A stretch of 64,000 nucleotides of DNA, taken from assembly GCA_001899285.1 (NCBI GenBank), contig MKWA01000024.1, positions 124,001-188,000 on the forward strand, written 5' to 3'. Below, piece by piece: positions 27,659-35,865 of this stretch. The notes under the pieces were generated by a model. That model had not been told where the DNA came from. It saw nothing but the letters and a program-made list of their open reading frames with translations, and made no database searches. Made by a program: the position numbers and the translations under genes. The stretch is from Rhizobiales bacterium 64-17. Its GTDB lineage: Bacteria > Pseudomonadota > Alphaproteobacteria > Rhizobiales > Xanthobacteraceae. The stretch's first letter is position 1; the number at the start of each line of letters is the position of its first letter.

Positions 27659-27982
27659 ATGGCCTTTCGTGTTTCCGGACGAAACCTCGAGGTCGGTGAA
27701 GCGATGCAGGAACGAATTACCGAGCGCGTGCGCGGCGCCACCACCAAATATTTTGACGGCGGATTTTCCGGTCATGCGACGATCGGCAAGGATGGTTTCG
27801 GCTATCTGACGGAGTGTGTCGTGCATCTCGATTCCGGCGTGACGCTGGAAGCGGAAGGCATGTCGGCGGATGCCTATGACAGCGCTGACAAGGCCGCGGA
27901 CAATATCGAGAAACGGTTGCGACGCTATAAGCGAAAACGTACTGATCATCGCGACGGACGCGACAAGCGCACCGTCAGTTGA
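27659..27982 (+). CDS. hpf: Ribosome hibernation promoting factor, short form
   Basis: The start MAFRVSGRNLEVGEAM follows a strong GGAGGTGA site. The 107-residue product contains only the N-terminal ribosome-binding domain and ends in a basic tail, RRYKRKRTDHRDGRDKRTVS. Alphaproteobacterial relatives of this protein normally carry a further domain of about 60-80 residues that dimerises 70S ribosomes. Here a stop intervenes, and only 122 bp remain before ptsN. In the same frame after the stop the reading (EAPEAIDGTGDAAYGP) faintly resembles the usual linker, which suggests loss of the C-terminal domain by deletion (inference). Confidence 0.85.
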   Translation: MAFRVSGRNLEVGEAMQERITERVRGATTKYFDGGFSGHATIGKDGFGYLTECVVHLDSGVTLEAEGMSADAYDSADKAADNIEKRLRRYKRKRTDHRDGRDKRTVS

Positions 27983-28104
27983 CCGAAACGGGAGCCTATG
28001 GGAGAGGCCCCGGAGGCCATTGACGGGACAGGGGACGCTGCCTATGGTCCGCGCCTTTCCAGCACATCCACGTCGCTAACATCATCCGAGCCCCGGACAG
28101 TTCC

Positions 28105-28566
28105 ATGCCGCTTACCGATCTTGTCGCGCCGAATGCCGTGATGCCGGCGCTCGCGGTCGCCAGCAAGAAGCAGGCCCTGCAGGAACTCGCCGCGCGCGCG
28201 GCGACTTTGTGCGGCCAGAGCGAAAGTTCGATTTTCGAGATTCTGCAGCAACGCGAGAAGCTTGGCTCGACCGCGGTTGGCAATGGCGTGGCCATTCCGC
28301 ACGGCAAGCTGCCGAAGCTCGGTCGTCTGTTCGGATTGTTCGCGCGACTGGACAAGCCGATCGATTTCGAGGCGTTGGATGGTCAGCCGGTCGATCTGGT
28401 GTTTCTGCTGCTGGCGCCGGAAGGCGCTGGCGCTGATCATCTCAAGGCGTTGGCGCGCGTCGCGCGTCTGCTGCGCGATCCGTCGGTCGCGGCCAAGCTG
28501 CGCGAGTCGCATACGGCGGATTCGCTTTACGCCGCACTCGCGATTTCTCCCGCCAGCGCAGCATAA
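28105..28566 (+). CDS. ptsN: Nitrogen-regulatory PTS EIIA protein
   Basis: This 153-residue EIIA-Ntr protein starts MPLTDLVAPNAVMPAL and has the phospho-accepting His66 in GVAIPHGKL. It receives phosphate from the PtsP-NPr chain and signals by binding partners such as potassium transporters, sensor kinases or (p)ppGpp enzymes. Its place downstream of rpoN and hpf is conserved. A hairpin terminator follows. Confidence 0.95.
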   Translation: MPLTDLVAPNAVMPALAVASKKQALQELAARAATLCGQSESSIFEILQQREKLGSTAVGNGVAIPHGKLPKLGRLFGLFARLDKPIDFEALDGQPVDLVFLLLAPEGAGADHLKALARVARLLRDPSVAAKLRESHTADSLYAALAISPASAA

Positions 28567-28590
28567 ACGTCAGACATTTTTTGCGGATGA

Positions 28591-28617
28591 AAGCCGCGCG
28601 CGTTGTGCGCGCGGCTT
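28591..28617. terminator. Hairpin terminator between ptsN and the DUF1150 gene
   Basis: AAGCCGCGCGC (28591-28601), loop GTTGT, GCGCGCGGCTT (28607-28617) form a perfect 11-bp stem between convergent genes. Downstream of ptsN the T-rich stretch (GCGCATTTTTGG) is slightly displaced. On the other strand A/T-rich sequence follows further out. Confidence 0.75.
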
Positions 28618-28674
28618 GCGCATTTTTGGCGCACGCTGATCCTAGCGAACGCTACTTCTTAGTGGACGCTCGTC

Positions 28675-28971
28675 TTAGTGAACGCTCATGGGCTGCAGCG
28701 AATGGCTCCAGGCATTGGCCAGCGCGGCTTCGCGGCTATCAGTCAGCATCATCGGCGTGCCGTCAGCGGCATGCAGCGCGAACAGCTCGATGCCGTCGGC
28801 CATCTCGGGGACCTGCGGAAACAGCGATTTCACGTCCTCGGAGCGGACCGGTTTCACATAGGCGATCTGGCCGTCGCCGAGATGGGCGAGCGCTTCCTGC
28901 GTGATTACCGGATGCAATTCGGTCTCTGTGGTGGTGTCGATCTTGTTGGTCAGATTGGTCACGTTGGTCAT
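28675..28971 (-). CDS. DUF1150 family protein
   Basis: This 98-residue protein starts MTNVTNLTNKIDTTTETE (AAAGGA upstream) and contains the DUF1150 core: ALAHLGDGQIAYVKPV, then ELFALHAADGTPMMLTDSREAALANA. Function is unknown. In alphaproteobacteria it regularly follows a small heat-shock gene, as here. It is therefore probably part of the heat-shock regulon, with expression read through from the hsp20 promoter 68 bp upstream of it. Confidence 0.88.
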   Translation of the reverse strand: MTNVTNLTNKIDTTTETELHPVITQEALAHLGDGQIAYVKPVRSEDVKSLFPQVPEMADGIELFALHAADGTPMMLTDSREAALANAWSHSLQPMSVH

Positions 28972-29039
28972 GGCTCTCGATCCTTTCTGTGCGCGTGGTC
29001 GAGCCCTTCTTGTGGTACTTCGCCGTTCCAGAGTTTCGC

Positions 29040-29465
29040 TCAGTCCTGCTCGCTGATCGCGATCGACCGGACGACGCGCTCCGGCTCCGGCCGGACCAGA
29101 TCGACGGACAACAGTCCGTTCTTCAGGTCGGCACCGAGCACCTCCATGCCGTCGGCCAGCACGAAGGTGCGCTGGAACTGACGCGCGGCGATGCCGCGGT
29201 GAAGGTATTGCCGGGTCTTGTCGTCCTGCTGCCGGCCGCGGATCACCAACTGGCTTTCCTCGATAGTCACGTCGAGCTGATCCCGGGTGAACCCGGCGAC
29301 GGCCAGCGTGATGCGCAGCCGGTCGGGCTGCCCCTCGCTGCGGGCGATCCGCTCGATGTTGTAGGGAGGATAACCGTCGGAGCCCTTGGCGACGCGATCG
29401 AGCACGCGCTCGATTTCGTCGAAACCCAGGAGAAACGGGCTGGACAGGGACGGAACTCTGGTCAT
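29040..29465 (-). CDS. Small heat-shock protein, Hsp20 family
   Basis: This 141-residue alpha-crystallin-domain chaperone (IbpA-like) begins MTRVPSLSSPFLLGFDEIERVLDRV. It has the core YNIERIARSE to LRITLAVAGFTRDQLDVTIEES and the AFQ-type block IAARQFQRTFVLADGM, then the NGLLSVDLVRPEPE strand. It holds unfolding proteins in a refoldable state under heat stress. Upstream are a predicted RpoH-type promoter and a leader of about 84 nt with ROSE-like features, so heat probably controls both transcription and translation. DUF1150 follows. Confidence 0.93.
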   Translation of the reverse strand: MTRVPSLSSPFLLGFDEIERVLDRVAKGSDGYPPYNIERIARSEGQPDRLRITLAVAGFTRDQLDVTIEESQLVIRGRQQDDKTRQYLHRGIAARQFQRTFVLADGMEVLGADLKNGLLSVDLVRPEPERVVRSIAISEQD

Positions 29466-29550
29466 GGACGTCAAAGCCCTCGTGAGAAGCGACTTTGGAT
29501 GAGGGCCCTTGCGGCACCCCCGTTCCGGACGGATTTCGGCCGTCCGGTCG
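29466..29550 (-). promoter_or_regulatory. ROSE-like RNA thermometer in the hsp20 leader
   Basis: The predicted leader starts with a perfect 8-bp hairpin (arms 29525-29532 and 29540-29547). It ends in a weak hairpin at 29473-29496, where AAAG pairs with CUUU. Inside it, UCGCU lies opposite the Shine-Dalgarno GAGGG so that U.G, C-G, G.G and U-A pairs form with a bulged C. That is the UYGCU signature of ROSE thermometers, first described in Bradyrhizobium small heat-shock genes. The register was derived by hand and no folding was run. Confidence 0.55.
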
Positions 29551-29556
29551 CATCGA

Positions 29557-29585
29557 ATATGGGGGGTCGTGGCGGCCCCCGCAAG
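29557..29585 (-). promoter_or_regulatory. Predicted RpoH (sigma-32) promoter of hsp20
   Basis: On the minus strand CTTGCG (29585-29580) is followed after 17 nt by CCATAT (29562-29557). This matches the alphaproteobacterial heat-shock consensus of CTTG plus a CCATAT-like -10 element. The expected start near 29550 gives a leader of about 84 nt. Confidence 0.65.
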
Positions 29586-30021
29586 AACATCGGGAACTTT
29601 TTGGGCTGGGGGGTCCTGCCGAAGGATGGGTTTTGTTCCGGCCGCGCGCTGCCAGGTCTCCCTGCTGCCGAGTCGTCCGATCGGGACACCGCGATCCGGC
29701 GGCAAGGTTGCAGCGTGCCCCCTGCCGTTGATGTCGCATGGAGTGCGCGTGCGCTCGCGATGTGCGTAACGCGTTATGCGGATCAATTTGCAGGAACGAT
29801 CCGTCGCGCTGCGTGCGACTGCATGATCAACAACACGCTGACGCAATCGATAAAACTTGAATCGTTTGCCTTAACGCAGCGCCTTGCGCGCGTTCATGGT
29901 AAAGCGCGCGTTGCGATTTTTACGTTACTTTGGCAAAAACTTTTGCCACATCGTCCATAAGCAAATTGAGCCGCTAGTTTCAGTGCTGTCGAACAACGTT
30001 TCGGCAGACAGGGAGCGGCCC
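29586..30021. other. Non-coding part of the 556-bp hsp20/hydrolase divergent gap
   Basis: Beyond the hsp20 promoter and leader, this stretch has no gene I can support. It contains G/C homopolymer runs (29561-29610), then becomes A/T-rich from about 29760 to 30000, as expected for the promoter region of the plus-strand cell-wall hydrolase. The open frames through it read as low-complexity Arg/Ala/Pro shadows. Confidence 0.5.
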
Positions 30022-31350
30022 GTGATCGCACAAGCGCAGACGTTTGAAAGCCAGAGCTTCGAGCGTGACGACGCATTTTTCGCGCAGTCGTCGGAGCAGC
30101 GTGTAATTGGTGCTGCGAAGATCATTTGTATCCTGCTCGCCGGTGTGTCGCTCGCATTCAGTTTCTTTGACATCATCGAAGTGCGGTCGTTGACCGATGC
30201 GCAGGCGATGCTGCGAGATCGCGTCGCTCCGATGCTGACGGCGTTGCTGCCGGGTACACAGGAGAAGGCCGCGTCCGAGCATGTCGTGGTGAAAGCGGAA
30301 TTCCTGCGTGACGTCGGCGCGACCGCGCGCGTGCCGTATCGCTCGCCCTATGTTCTCGCCGAGATTGATCTTGCTGCGCGCGCGACGCCGCAGCAGGTTG
30401 CTGCCTCCGTTCCCGCGCCACAGGCAAAGCCGCAGCCGGCTTCGGTCAAGGCCGCGCCGCCCGCGCTTGTCGCGCCGCGCCCGACACCGGCCCCTGCCAT
30501 GCTTGCTGCCGCTGATGTGTCGGCCGTGAGTGCGCGCGCGCCGCGCCCGCTGATGGTCGAGCGCGCCGTCGCGGCTTCCGCTTCGATCAAGGCGCCGCCG
30601 GTTATGATACTGGCGTCGGCGTCGCCGGACGATCTCATCAACATGCCGCCGCTGGAGACGCCGGAGCCGAAGATGCTGCCGCCGAGTCTTACAACGCCGG
30701 CGCTCGAGGCGCCGCGTGCTCTGACGCCGCCGGCTGCCGCGGCGGAGCCTGTTGTCGCGCCATCGACGGCAACCCCGTTCCCGTCGCTCGCCGCTGTGCC
30801 GCTGCCACGCCCGTCGCCGGAACGCGAGGACGGCCCGCATGTGCCGACACCGGCGGAACTGCTCGGTCTCGACATCAACGCCAAGGAGCGCGCCAAGGCC
30901 GAACGCTGTCTTGCCAACGCCGTCTATTTCGAATCGCGCAGCGAGCCGGTACGCGGCCAGATGGCGGTGGCACAGGTGGTGATGAACCGCGTGTTCTCGC
31001 CGTTCTATCCCAAGGACGTCTGCTCGGTGGTCTATCAGAACGCCAACCGGCGGCTGGCGTGCCAGTTTACCTTCGCCTGTGACGGCAAGAGCAAGGCGAT
31101 CCACGATCGCGGCTCATGGGCGCGCGCGGTGCGCATCGCCAAGCAGACGCTCGACGGCAAGCTGTGGGTGCCGGAAGTGGCGAAGTCGACGCACTATCAC
31201 GCGATGTATGTGCGCCCGAACTGGATCCACGAGATGCGTCGCTACTTCAAGACTGGTCTGCATCTGTTCTATCGCCCGTACAACTGGGGCGATGGCTCAG
31301 ATGAGCCCGGCTGGATGAAGCCGTTGAAGACAGCGGCGGCGAAGCACTGA
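30022..31350 (+). CDS. Membrane-anchored SleB/CwlJ-type cell-wall hydrolase
   Basis: The 442-residue product has one membrane helix (VIGAAKIICILLAGVSLAFSFF, about 28-50), a long Ala/Pro-rich periplasmic linker, and a C-terminal hydrolase_2 (SleB) domain beginning about residue 290. The domain shows NAVYFESRSEPVRGQM with its catalytic Glu, then VVMNRVFSPFYPKDVCSVVYQ and STHYHAMYVRPNW. Spore formers use SleB as a lytic transglycosylase in germination; here it should act in peptidoglycan turnover or division. I chose the GTG preceded by GGGAG six nt upstream. A TTG start at 29884 would add 46 residues without a site. Confidence 0.88.
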   Translation: MIAQAQTFESQSFERDDAFFAQSSEQRVIGAAKIICILLAGVSLAFSFFDIIEVRSLTDAQAMLRDRVAPMLTALLPGTQEKAASEHVVVKAEFLRDVGATARVPYRSPYVLAEIDLAARATPQQVAASVPAPQAKPQPASVKAAPPALVAPRPTPAPAMLAAADVSAVSARAPRPLMVERAVAASASIKAPPVMILASASPDDLINMPPLETPEPKMLPPSLTTPALEAPRALTPPAAAAEPVVAPSTATPFPSLAAVPLPRPSPEREDGPHVPTPAELLGLDINAKERAKAERCLANAVYFESRSEPVRGQMAVAQVVMNRVFSPFYPKDVCSVVYQNANRRLACQFTFACDGKSKAIHDRGSWARAVRIAKQTLDGKLWVPEVAKSTHYHAMYVRPNWIHEMRRYFKTGLHLFYRPYNWGDGSDEPGWMKPLKTAAAKH

Positions 31351-31383
31351 GGCTCCGTCATCAACCGACAAATGAATGCCAAC

Positions 31384-31413
31384 AAAAAAGCCGCCCGGGT
31401 GGACGGCTTTTTT
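31384..31413. terminator. Intrinsic terminator after the SleB-like gene
   Basis: AAAAAAGCCG (31384-31393) and CGGCTTTTTT (31404-31413) pair perfectly around a 10-nt loop. The oligo-T tail suits the plus strand and the oligo-A gives a T-run for the minus strand, so it can also end the tRNA-Ala transcript. Confidence 0.9.
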
Positions 31414-31443
31414 ATTTGATCGCGCAATCTCTGCCGCGAAGTT

Positions 31444-31519
31444 TGGTGGAGCCAGGCGGGATCGAACCGCCGACCTCCTGCATGCCATGCAGGCGCTCTC
31501 CCAGCTGAGCTATGGCCCC
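31444..31519 (-). tRNA. tRNA-Ala (anticodon GGC)
   Basis: This 76-nt gene includes CCA. The acceptor GGGGCCA pairs with TGGCTCC (one G.T), the D arm is AGCTCAGCTGGGAGAGC, and the anticodon stem CCTGC/GCAGG holds loop ATGGCAT with GGC at 31484-31486 (complement). The T arm is GGCGGTTCGATCCCGCC. The G1.C72 and G3.T70 wobble is the alanine identity element. Confidence 0.97.
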
Positions 31520-31543
31520 GAAACGGGAAACGGCTGGCTTATA

Positions 31544-31945
31544 CTAGCTCTCTTCCTCTTTGTCTCCTGCGTCGCCGATAATATCGGTGACGTCATCGTC
31601 ATTGTCGTCGGTTTCCTCGATGAAGGTGTCGTCGTCGCTGGAATCGTCGCTCGCGTCGTCCTCGACATCCACATCGTCCCCGGCGGCCGCCTTCTTGCTG
31701 CCGGAGGCCTCGGCATCGGCGTCCTCGAGCGACACGAAATCGGCATCCGCCGTCTCCGGCTCGACCGCCACGTTCTTAACCGGAGCGGCGCGGGCCGCTT
31801 CGCTGCGGGTGGCGCGGGTGGTGACGACCGGAACCACGAACACCGTCTCGCACTTCGGGCAGACGATCGGATCCTTGTTCAGGTCGTAAAACTTAGCCCC
31901 GCAACTGGCGCAAAGGCGTTTGGTGCCGAGCTCAGGTTTGGCCAC
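31544..31945 (-). CDS. FYDLN-acid family protein (TIGR02300-like zinc ribbon with acidic tail)
   Basis: This 133-residue protein starts at a GTG with AAGGA upstream. It has an N-terminal zinc ribbon (Cys12, Cys15, Cys29, Cys32) containing the FYDLNKDP signature that names the family, and then an extremely Asp/Glu-rich tail of about 80 residues that is probably disordered. The family is restricted to alphaproteobacteria and its function is unknown. The ribbon-plus-acid design suggests an interaction with RNA polymerase, ribosomes or basic proteins (inference). It lies between tRNA-Ala and aroA as in related genomes. Confidence 0.9.
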   Translation of the reverse strand: MAKPELGTKRLCASCGAKFYDLNKDPIVCPKCETVFVVPVVTTRATRSEAARAAPVKNVAVEPETADADFVSLEDADAEASGSKKAAAGDDVDVEDDASDDSSDDDTFIEETDDNDDDVTDIIGDAGDKEEES

Positions 31946-32285
31946 GTGACAATCCTTGGGAAGTGCCTTGAAACGAACCCTGCCGGAGGATGACCCATCG
32001 GGAAGGCGGCAAAAAAATCGTGCTTCACTTGGCCAGTCAAGCGCCCGCTGTCAATAGCGCAGACGCTGCCCCAAGACACGACGCCCCAAGACACGACTTG
32101 CGTCATGCTCATGGCTCATGGGTATTGGCTCTTGGCTCCGAGGCGTCGGCCGGTGCAGCGGCGGGCGGGTGACGGGCCGCGCCGGCCCGTGTTAGGACGG
32201 CGCCGCATTTTCCGGGACATTTGCCCGCTCGTTTCCGCTCCGCCCGCTGAGCCGGCGGCTGCGGCATGCAGAAGGAACCTCCGAC
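31946..32285. other. Divergent intergenic region upstream of aroA, with small repeats
   Basis: The 340 bp between the FYDLN gene and aroA hold no supported gene. There is a tandem duplication of CCCCAAGACACGAC (32069-32082 and 32084-32097), a doubled GCTCATG at about 32107-32120, and a hairpin ACGGGCC/GGCCCGT (32172-32190). AAGGA near 32272 is the probable aroA ribosome site. Promoters for both genes must lie here. Confidence 0.6.
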
Positions 32286-33620
32286 TTGACCCACGCCGCT
32301 TCCGCCCAGCCGCTCGCCGCCCGCCGCAGCGGGGCGCTCACCGGCCGTCTGCGCGCCCCCGGCGACAAGTCGATCTCCCACCGGGCCTTGATCCTCGGGG
32401 CGATGGCGGTCGGCGAAACGCGGATCGCGGGGCTCCTGGAAGGTGAGGATGTCCTCAATACCGGCAAGGCCATGCGCGCGCTGGGCGCGCAGGTCGAACG
32501 GGGCGATGACGGCGTCTGGCGGGTCCGGGGTGTCGGCGTCGGCGGGTTCGCCCAGCCGCAGGCGCCGCTCGATTTCGGCAATTCCGGGACCGGCTGCCGG
32601 CTGGTGATCGGCGCGGTGGCGGGTTGCCCGGTGGAAGCAACGTTCGACGGCGATGCCAGCCTGCGCAAGCGGCCGATGCAGCGGGTGCTCGATCCGCTGA
32701 CCCGAATCGGTGCGCGAGTGGTGTCGGTGGACGAGGGCGGCCGACTGCCGCTCGTTCTGCGCGGCGCTACCGATCCGTTGCCGATCGAATACGAGCCGCC
32801 GGTGGCATCGGCGCAGCTCAAATCCGCGGTGCTGCTGGCTGGCCTCGCCGCGCCCGGCAAAACCATCGTCATCGAGGCGGAAGCCACCCGCGACCACACC
32901 GAGCGAATGCTTCGCCAGTTCGGTGCCGAGATCAAATCCACCCATCATGGCGACCACGGTCGGCGCATCGTGCTCACCGGCCAGCCGGAGTTGAGCCCTG
33001 CGGAAGTGGTGGTGCCGTCCGACCCGTCCTCGGCGGCATTCGCGATGGTCGGCGCGCTGGTGACGCCCGGTTCCGACATCGTGCTCGAAAACGTGATGAT
33101 GAACCCGCTGCGCACCGGCCTGTTCACCACGCTCAAGGAGATGGGCGCGGCGATCGAGACGGTGACGTCACGCAACGAAGGCGAGGAGATCGCTGATCTA
33201 CGCGTCACGTTCTCGGCGTTGAAGGGCGTCGATGTGCCGGCGACGCGCGCGCCGTCGATGATCGACGAATATATCGTGCTGGCGGTCGCCGCTGCGTTCG
33301 CCGAGGGCGAGACGCGCATGCGCGGTCTGCAGGAGTTGCGCGTGAAGGAATCCGATCGTCTCGCTGCCACCGCCGACATGTTGCGGGTCAACGGCGTCGA
33401 TGTCGAGATCGACAAGGACGATCTGATCGTGCGCAGCAAGGGCCGCGCACCCGGTGGCGGCCTGGTCGCGACGCATATGGATCATCGCCTCGCCATGGCC
33501 GCGCTGATGATGGGGCTCGCCAGCGAGCAGCCGGTGCAGGTCGATGACACGAGTTTCATCGCCACCAGTTTCCCCGGTTTTGTCGAGACGATGCGCGCGC
33601 TCGGTGCCGATCTGAGCTGA
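32286..33620 (+). CDS. aroA: 3-phosphoshikimate 1-carboxyvinyltransferase (EPSP synthase)
   Basis: This 444-residue enzyme joins phosphoenolpyruvate to shikimate-3-phosphate in the shikimate pathway. Substrate-binding blocks seen are [12 protein letters not shown] near residue 28, NSGTGCRL near 99, and [15 protein letters not shown] in the second domain. The start is a TTG ten nt after AAGGA; no ATG fits the conserved N-terminus. cmk and rpsA, its usual downstream partners, are present but separated by the ahpDC genes on the other strand. Confidence 0.96.
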   Translation: MTHAASAQPLAARRSGALTGRLRAPGDKSISHRALILGAMAVGETRIAGLLEGEDVLNTGKAMRALGAQVERGDDGVWRVRGVGVGGFAQPQAPLDFGNSGTGCRLVIGAVAGCPVEATFDGDASLRKRPMQRVLDPLTRIGARVVSVDEGGRLPLVLRGATDPLPIEYEPPVASAQLKSAVLLAGLAAPGKTIVIEAEATRDHTERMLRQFGAEIKSTHHGDHGRRIVLTGQPELSPAEVVVPSDPSSAAFAMVGALVTPGSDIVLENVMMNPLRTGLFTTLKEMGAAIETVTSRNEGEEIADLRVTFSALKGVDVPATRAPSMIDEYIVLAVAAAFAEGETRMRGLQELRVKESDRLAATADMLRVNGVDVEIDKDDLIVRSKGRAPGGGLVATHMDHRLAMAALMMGLASEQPVQVDDTSFIATSFPGFVETMRALGADLS

Positions 33621-33629
33621 GAGAAATAA

Positions 33630-33653
33630 CCATGGCCGTGATCACGGCCATGG
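33630..33653. terminator. Perfect 24-bp palindrome between aroA and ahpD
   Basis: CCATGGCCG (33630-33638), TGATCA, CGGCCATGG (33645-33653) form an exact palindrome between convergent gene ends. GTTTT follows on the plus strand and a TTATTT stretch on the minus strand, so it probably works as a bidirectional terminator. Confidence 0.75.
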
Positions 33654-33665
33654 CACGTTTTCCGA

Positions 33666-34217
33666 TTATTCCGCCGCCGCTTTCAACGATTCCGAAACTT
33701 CGGCGGCTTCGAGTGACACCGCGAACGCCTGGATGATCGCGGCGAAACGCGCCGCGGTCTGGATCGCGTCTTCGCTGACGCCGGCGTCGCGCAGCACCTT
33801 GTCGTGCGCATCAATGCACTTGCCGCAGCCGTTGATTGCCGACACCGCCAGCGACCACAGCTCGAAATCGGCCTTGTCGACGCCGGGATTGCCGATGATG
33901 TTCATGCGCAGCCGCGCCGGCTTGGTCTCATAAGCCTTGTTCGAGGCGAGATGCACGAAGCGGTAATAGACGTTGTTCATCGACATCACCGCGACGGCGG
34001 CGTGCGCCGCGTCGAGCGCGGCATCCGACAGATGCTGACGCGCGAGCTGCTCGAACGCATGCGCCAGCGCCGGGTTACGCGTCGCGATCGCGCAAGCGAC
34101 GAACAGGCCGTAACGTTGCTGTGGGGTCAGCGTCTCGTCCGACAGCATCGACGAGACGTTGAGCTTGATATCCTTGGCGAAGGCCGGCAACCGGTCCTTC
34201 AGTTGATCGACGGTCAC
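33666..34217 (-). CDS. ahpD: Alkyl hydroperoxide reductase AhpD
   Basis: The 183-residue product is all-helical, with the AhpD active site [10 protein letters not shown]: Cys131, Cys134 and His138. It reduces oxidised AhpC, or acts as a peroxidase itself, passing electrons from lipoyl proteins. The start is a GTG. It follows ahpC on the same strand with a 92-bp gap, so the two form one peroxide-defence unit. Length matches the family. Confidence 0.93.
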   Translation of the reverse strand: MTVDQLKDRLPAFAKDIKLNVSSMLSDETLTPQQRYGLFVACAIATRNPALAHAFEQLARQHLSDAALDAAHAAVAVMSMNNVYYRFVHLASNKAYETKPARLRMNIIGNPGVDKADFELWSLAVSAINGCGKCIDAHDKVLRDAGVSEDAIQTAARFAAIIQAFAVSLEAAEVSESLKAAAE

Positions 34218-34309
34218 GCTGATCTCCAGACGCTTGAATCCTGAATTTGAAACGACGCGGGCGGAACGTGTGACCGTCCCGCCCGGCGCCTCGATCGGAA
34301 TGCGACGGC

Positions 34310-34864
34310 TCAGGCCGCCTTCAGCACGTCACCGCCGACTTCGCGGTTGCATGGGCACAGCTCGTCGGTCTGCAGCGCATCGAGCACGCGTAGCGTGTCC
34401 TTCGGATTGCGGCCGACATTGAGGTTGGTCGCGTAGACGTGCTGGATCGTGTTGTCCGCATCGACGATGAAGGTGTAGCGATACGCCACGCCGTCGGGCG
34501 AACGGATGCCGAGCTGATCGACCAGCGAGCCCTTGGTGTCGGCGAACTGCCAGATCGGCAGCTTGGCGAGGTCCTTGTGGTCGCGGCGCCAGGCCAGCTT
34601 GACGAATTCGTTGTCGGTCGAGCCGCCGAGCACCACGGCATCGCGGTCGGCAAACTCACCGGCGAGGCGGGCAAATTCCGCGATCTCGGTCGGGCAGACG
34701 AAGGTGAAATCCTTCGGGTAGAAGAAAATGATCTTCCACTTGCCGGGGAAGCTCTTTTCGGTCAGTTCCTCGAACGCGGACTGGCCGCCTTCCTGATGGT
34801 TCTGGAATCCCGGCTTGACGCCAGTGACGGAAAACGAGGGAAGTTTATCGCCAATACCAAGCAT
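34310..34864 (-). CDS. ahpC: Peroxiredoxin AhpC
   Basis: The 184-residue peroxiredoxin has peroxidatic Cys57 in DFTFVCPTE and C-terminal Cys170 and Cys172 in [12 protein letters not shown], where the resolving cysteine is expected. It reduces organic hydroperoxides and H2O2. The start [11 protein letters not shown] follows AAAAAGGAGC; a longer frame from 34948 does not match the family. The divergent 165-bp gap to cmk contains a dyad that could bind a LysR-type peroxide sensor. Confidence 0.94.
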   Translation of the reverse strand: MLGIGDKLPSFSVTGVKPGFQNHQEGGQSAFEELTEKSFPGKWKIIFFYPKDFTFVCPTEIAEFARLAGEFADRDAVVLGGSTDNEFVKLAWRRDHKDLAKLPIWQFADTKGSLVDQLGIRSPDGVAYRYTFIVDADNTIQHVYATNLNVGRNPKDTLRVLDALQTDELCPCNREVGGDVLKAA

Positions 34865-34972
34865 GTTTGCTCCTTTTTGCCGTTTTTTTTGCGTCCCGGA
34901 TTTAGCAATCGGCCGAAACGGACGCGAAATCGCGATTGCAACGCACAAAACCTTGGGTGCGCCGCGTCACGC

Positions 34973-35001
34973 GATGAGTCAAATGAGATAATCTGACTAT
35001 C
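34973..35001. promoter_or_regulatory. Possible OxyR/LysR-type operator between ahpC and cmk
   Basis: GATAATCTGACTATC (34987-35001) is an interrupted dyad, GATA-N7-TATC, with T and A at the positions of the LysR-type T-N3-A core. AGTCA (34977-34981) and TGACT (34994-34998) form a second overlapping inverted repeat. The position in front of a peroxiredoxin gene suggests OxyR control. No oxyR gene lies in the window. Confidence 0.35.
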
Positions 35002-35029
35002 CCAATAACTTTATCTGATCGGAGAAGGG

Positions 35030-35668
35030 ATGATCATCGCGATCGACGGACCTGCCGCCTCCGGCAAGGGGACTTTGGCCAAACGGCTGGCAGCGCATTA
35101 TGGCTTGCCACACCTAGATACCGGCCTGCTGTATCGCGCGGTCGGCAAGGCGGTGCTCGATCAAGGCGGCGAGCCGGCGGACCCGGTCGCGGCGGCCGCC
35201 GCCGCGCAGATGCTCGATCTCGCCCAGATCGACGAGATGGCCCTGAAAGCTGACCTATACGGTAATGCTGCCTCGGTGGTGGGCGCGATTCCCGCCGTCC
35301 GCGAGGCGCTGCTCGCATTCCAGCGCCGGTTTGCGGCGACGCCCGGCGGCGCGGTGCTCGACGGGCGCGACATCGGCACGGTGATCGCGCCGGAGGCCGA
35401 GGTGAAGATTTTCGTCACCGCCTCGCCGGAGGCGCGCGCCGACCGCCGGCTCAAGGAACTCGTGGGTCGCGGCGAACCGGCTGACGCGGCGACCGTGCTG
35501 GCCGACATCCGCAAGCGCGATGCGCGCGACGCGGAGCGGACGGTGGCCCCGTTCCGCCCGGCCGACGACGCGCACTTGCTGGACACCACGCACTTGGCTA
35601 TAGAACCGGCCGTCCGGGCGGCTCTCGACATCGTCGAGGCTTTCCGAGCGGGCCGAGGGCGCGGCTGA
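35030..35668 (+). CDS. cmk: Cytidylate kinase
   Basis: The 212-residue enzyme phosphorylates CMP and dCMP. P-loop GPAASGKGT is at residues 6-14, the [11 protein letters not shown] segment binds the monophosphate, and DGRDIGTVI carries further substrate-binding residues. The start is preceded by GGAGAAGGG. It is located directly upstream of rpsA, as in most proteobacteria. Confidence 0.96.
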   Translation: MIIAIDGPAASGKGTLAKRLAAHYGLPHLDTGLLYRAVGKAVLDQGGEPADPVAAAAAAQMLDLAQIDEMALKADLYGNAASVVGAIPAVREALLAFQRRFAATPGGAVLDGRDIGTVIAPEAEVKIFVTASPEARADRRLKELVGRGEPADAATVLADIRKRDARDAERTVAPFRPADDAHLLDTTHLAIEPAVRAALDIVEAFRAGRGRG

Positions 35669-35865
35669 CCGTCCCTCGCGGTTGGAGGACCAAAGCCCCG
35701 TTCGCGCCTCGATGCAGCGCTCCGGACTGCATCATCGTTCCGATCACACGGTTATCGCGCCGGCCATCCACGTTTGCGTGGAGGTTGCTGTTGGTTTTGC
35801 GAACCATCGGCCCGCGTGTTTGGAACGCCCCCGTTCAATCGCCGGCGCACCGCTGAGGATTTTTT

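Noticed and set aside
28989-29960. Plus-strand frame across hsp20 and its leader
   Set aside because: It overlaps a clear Hsp20 gene and a regulatory leader; residues look random.
35034-35631. Antisense frames within cmk
   Set aside because: Typical mirror frames of a GC-rich coding region.
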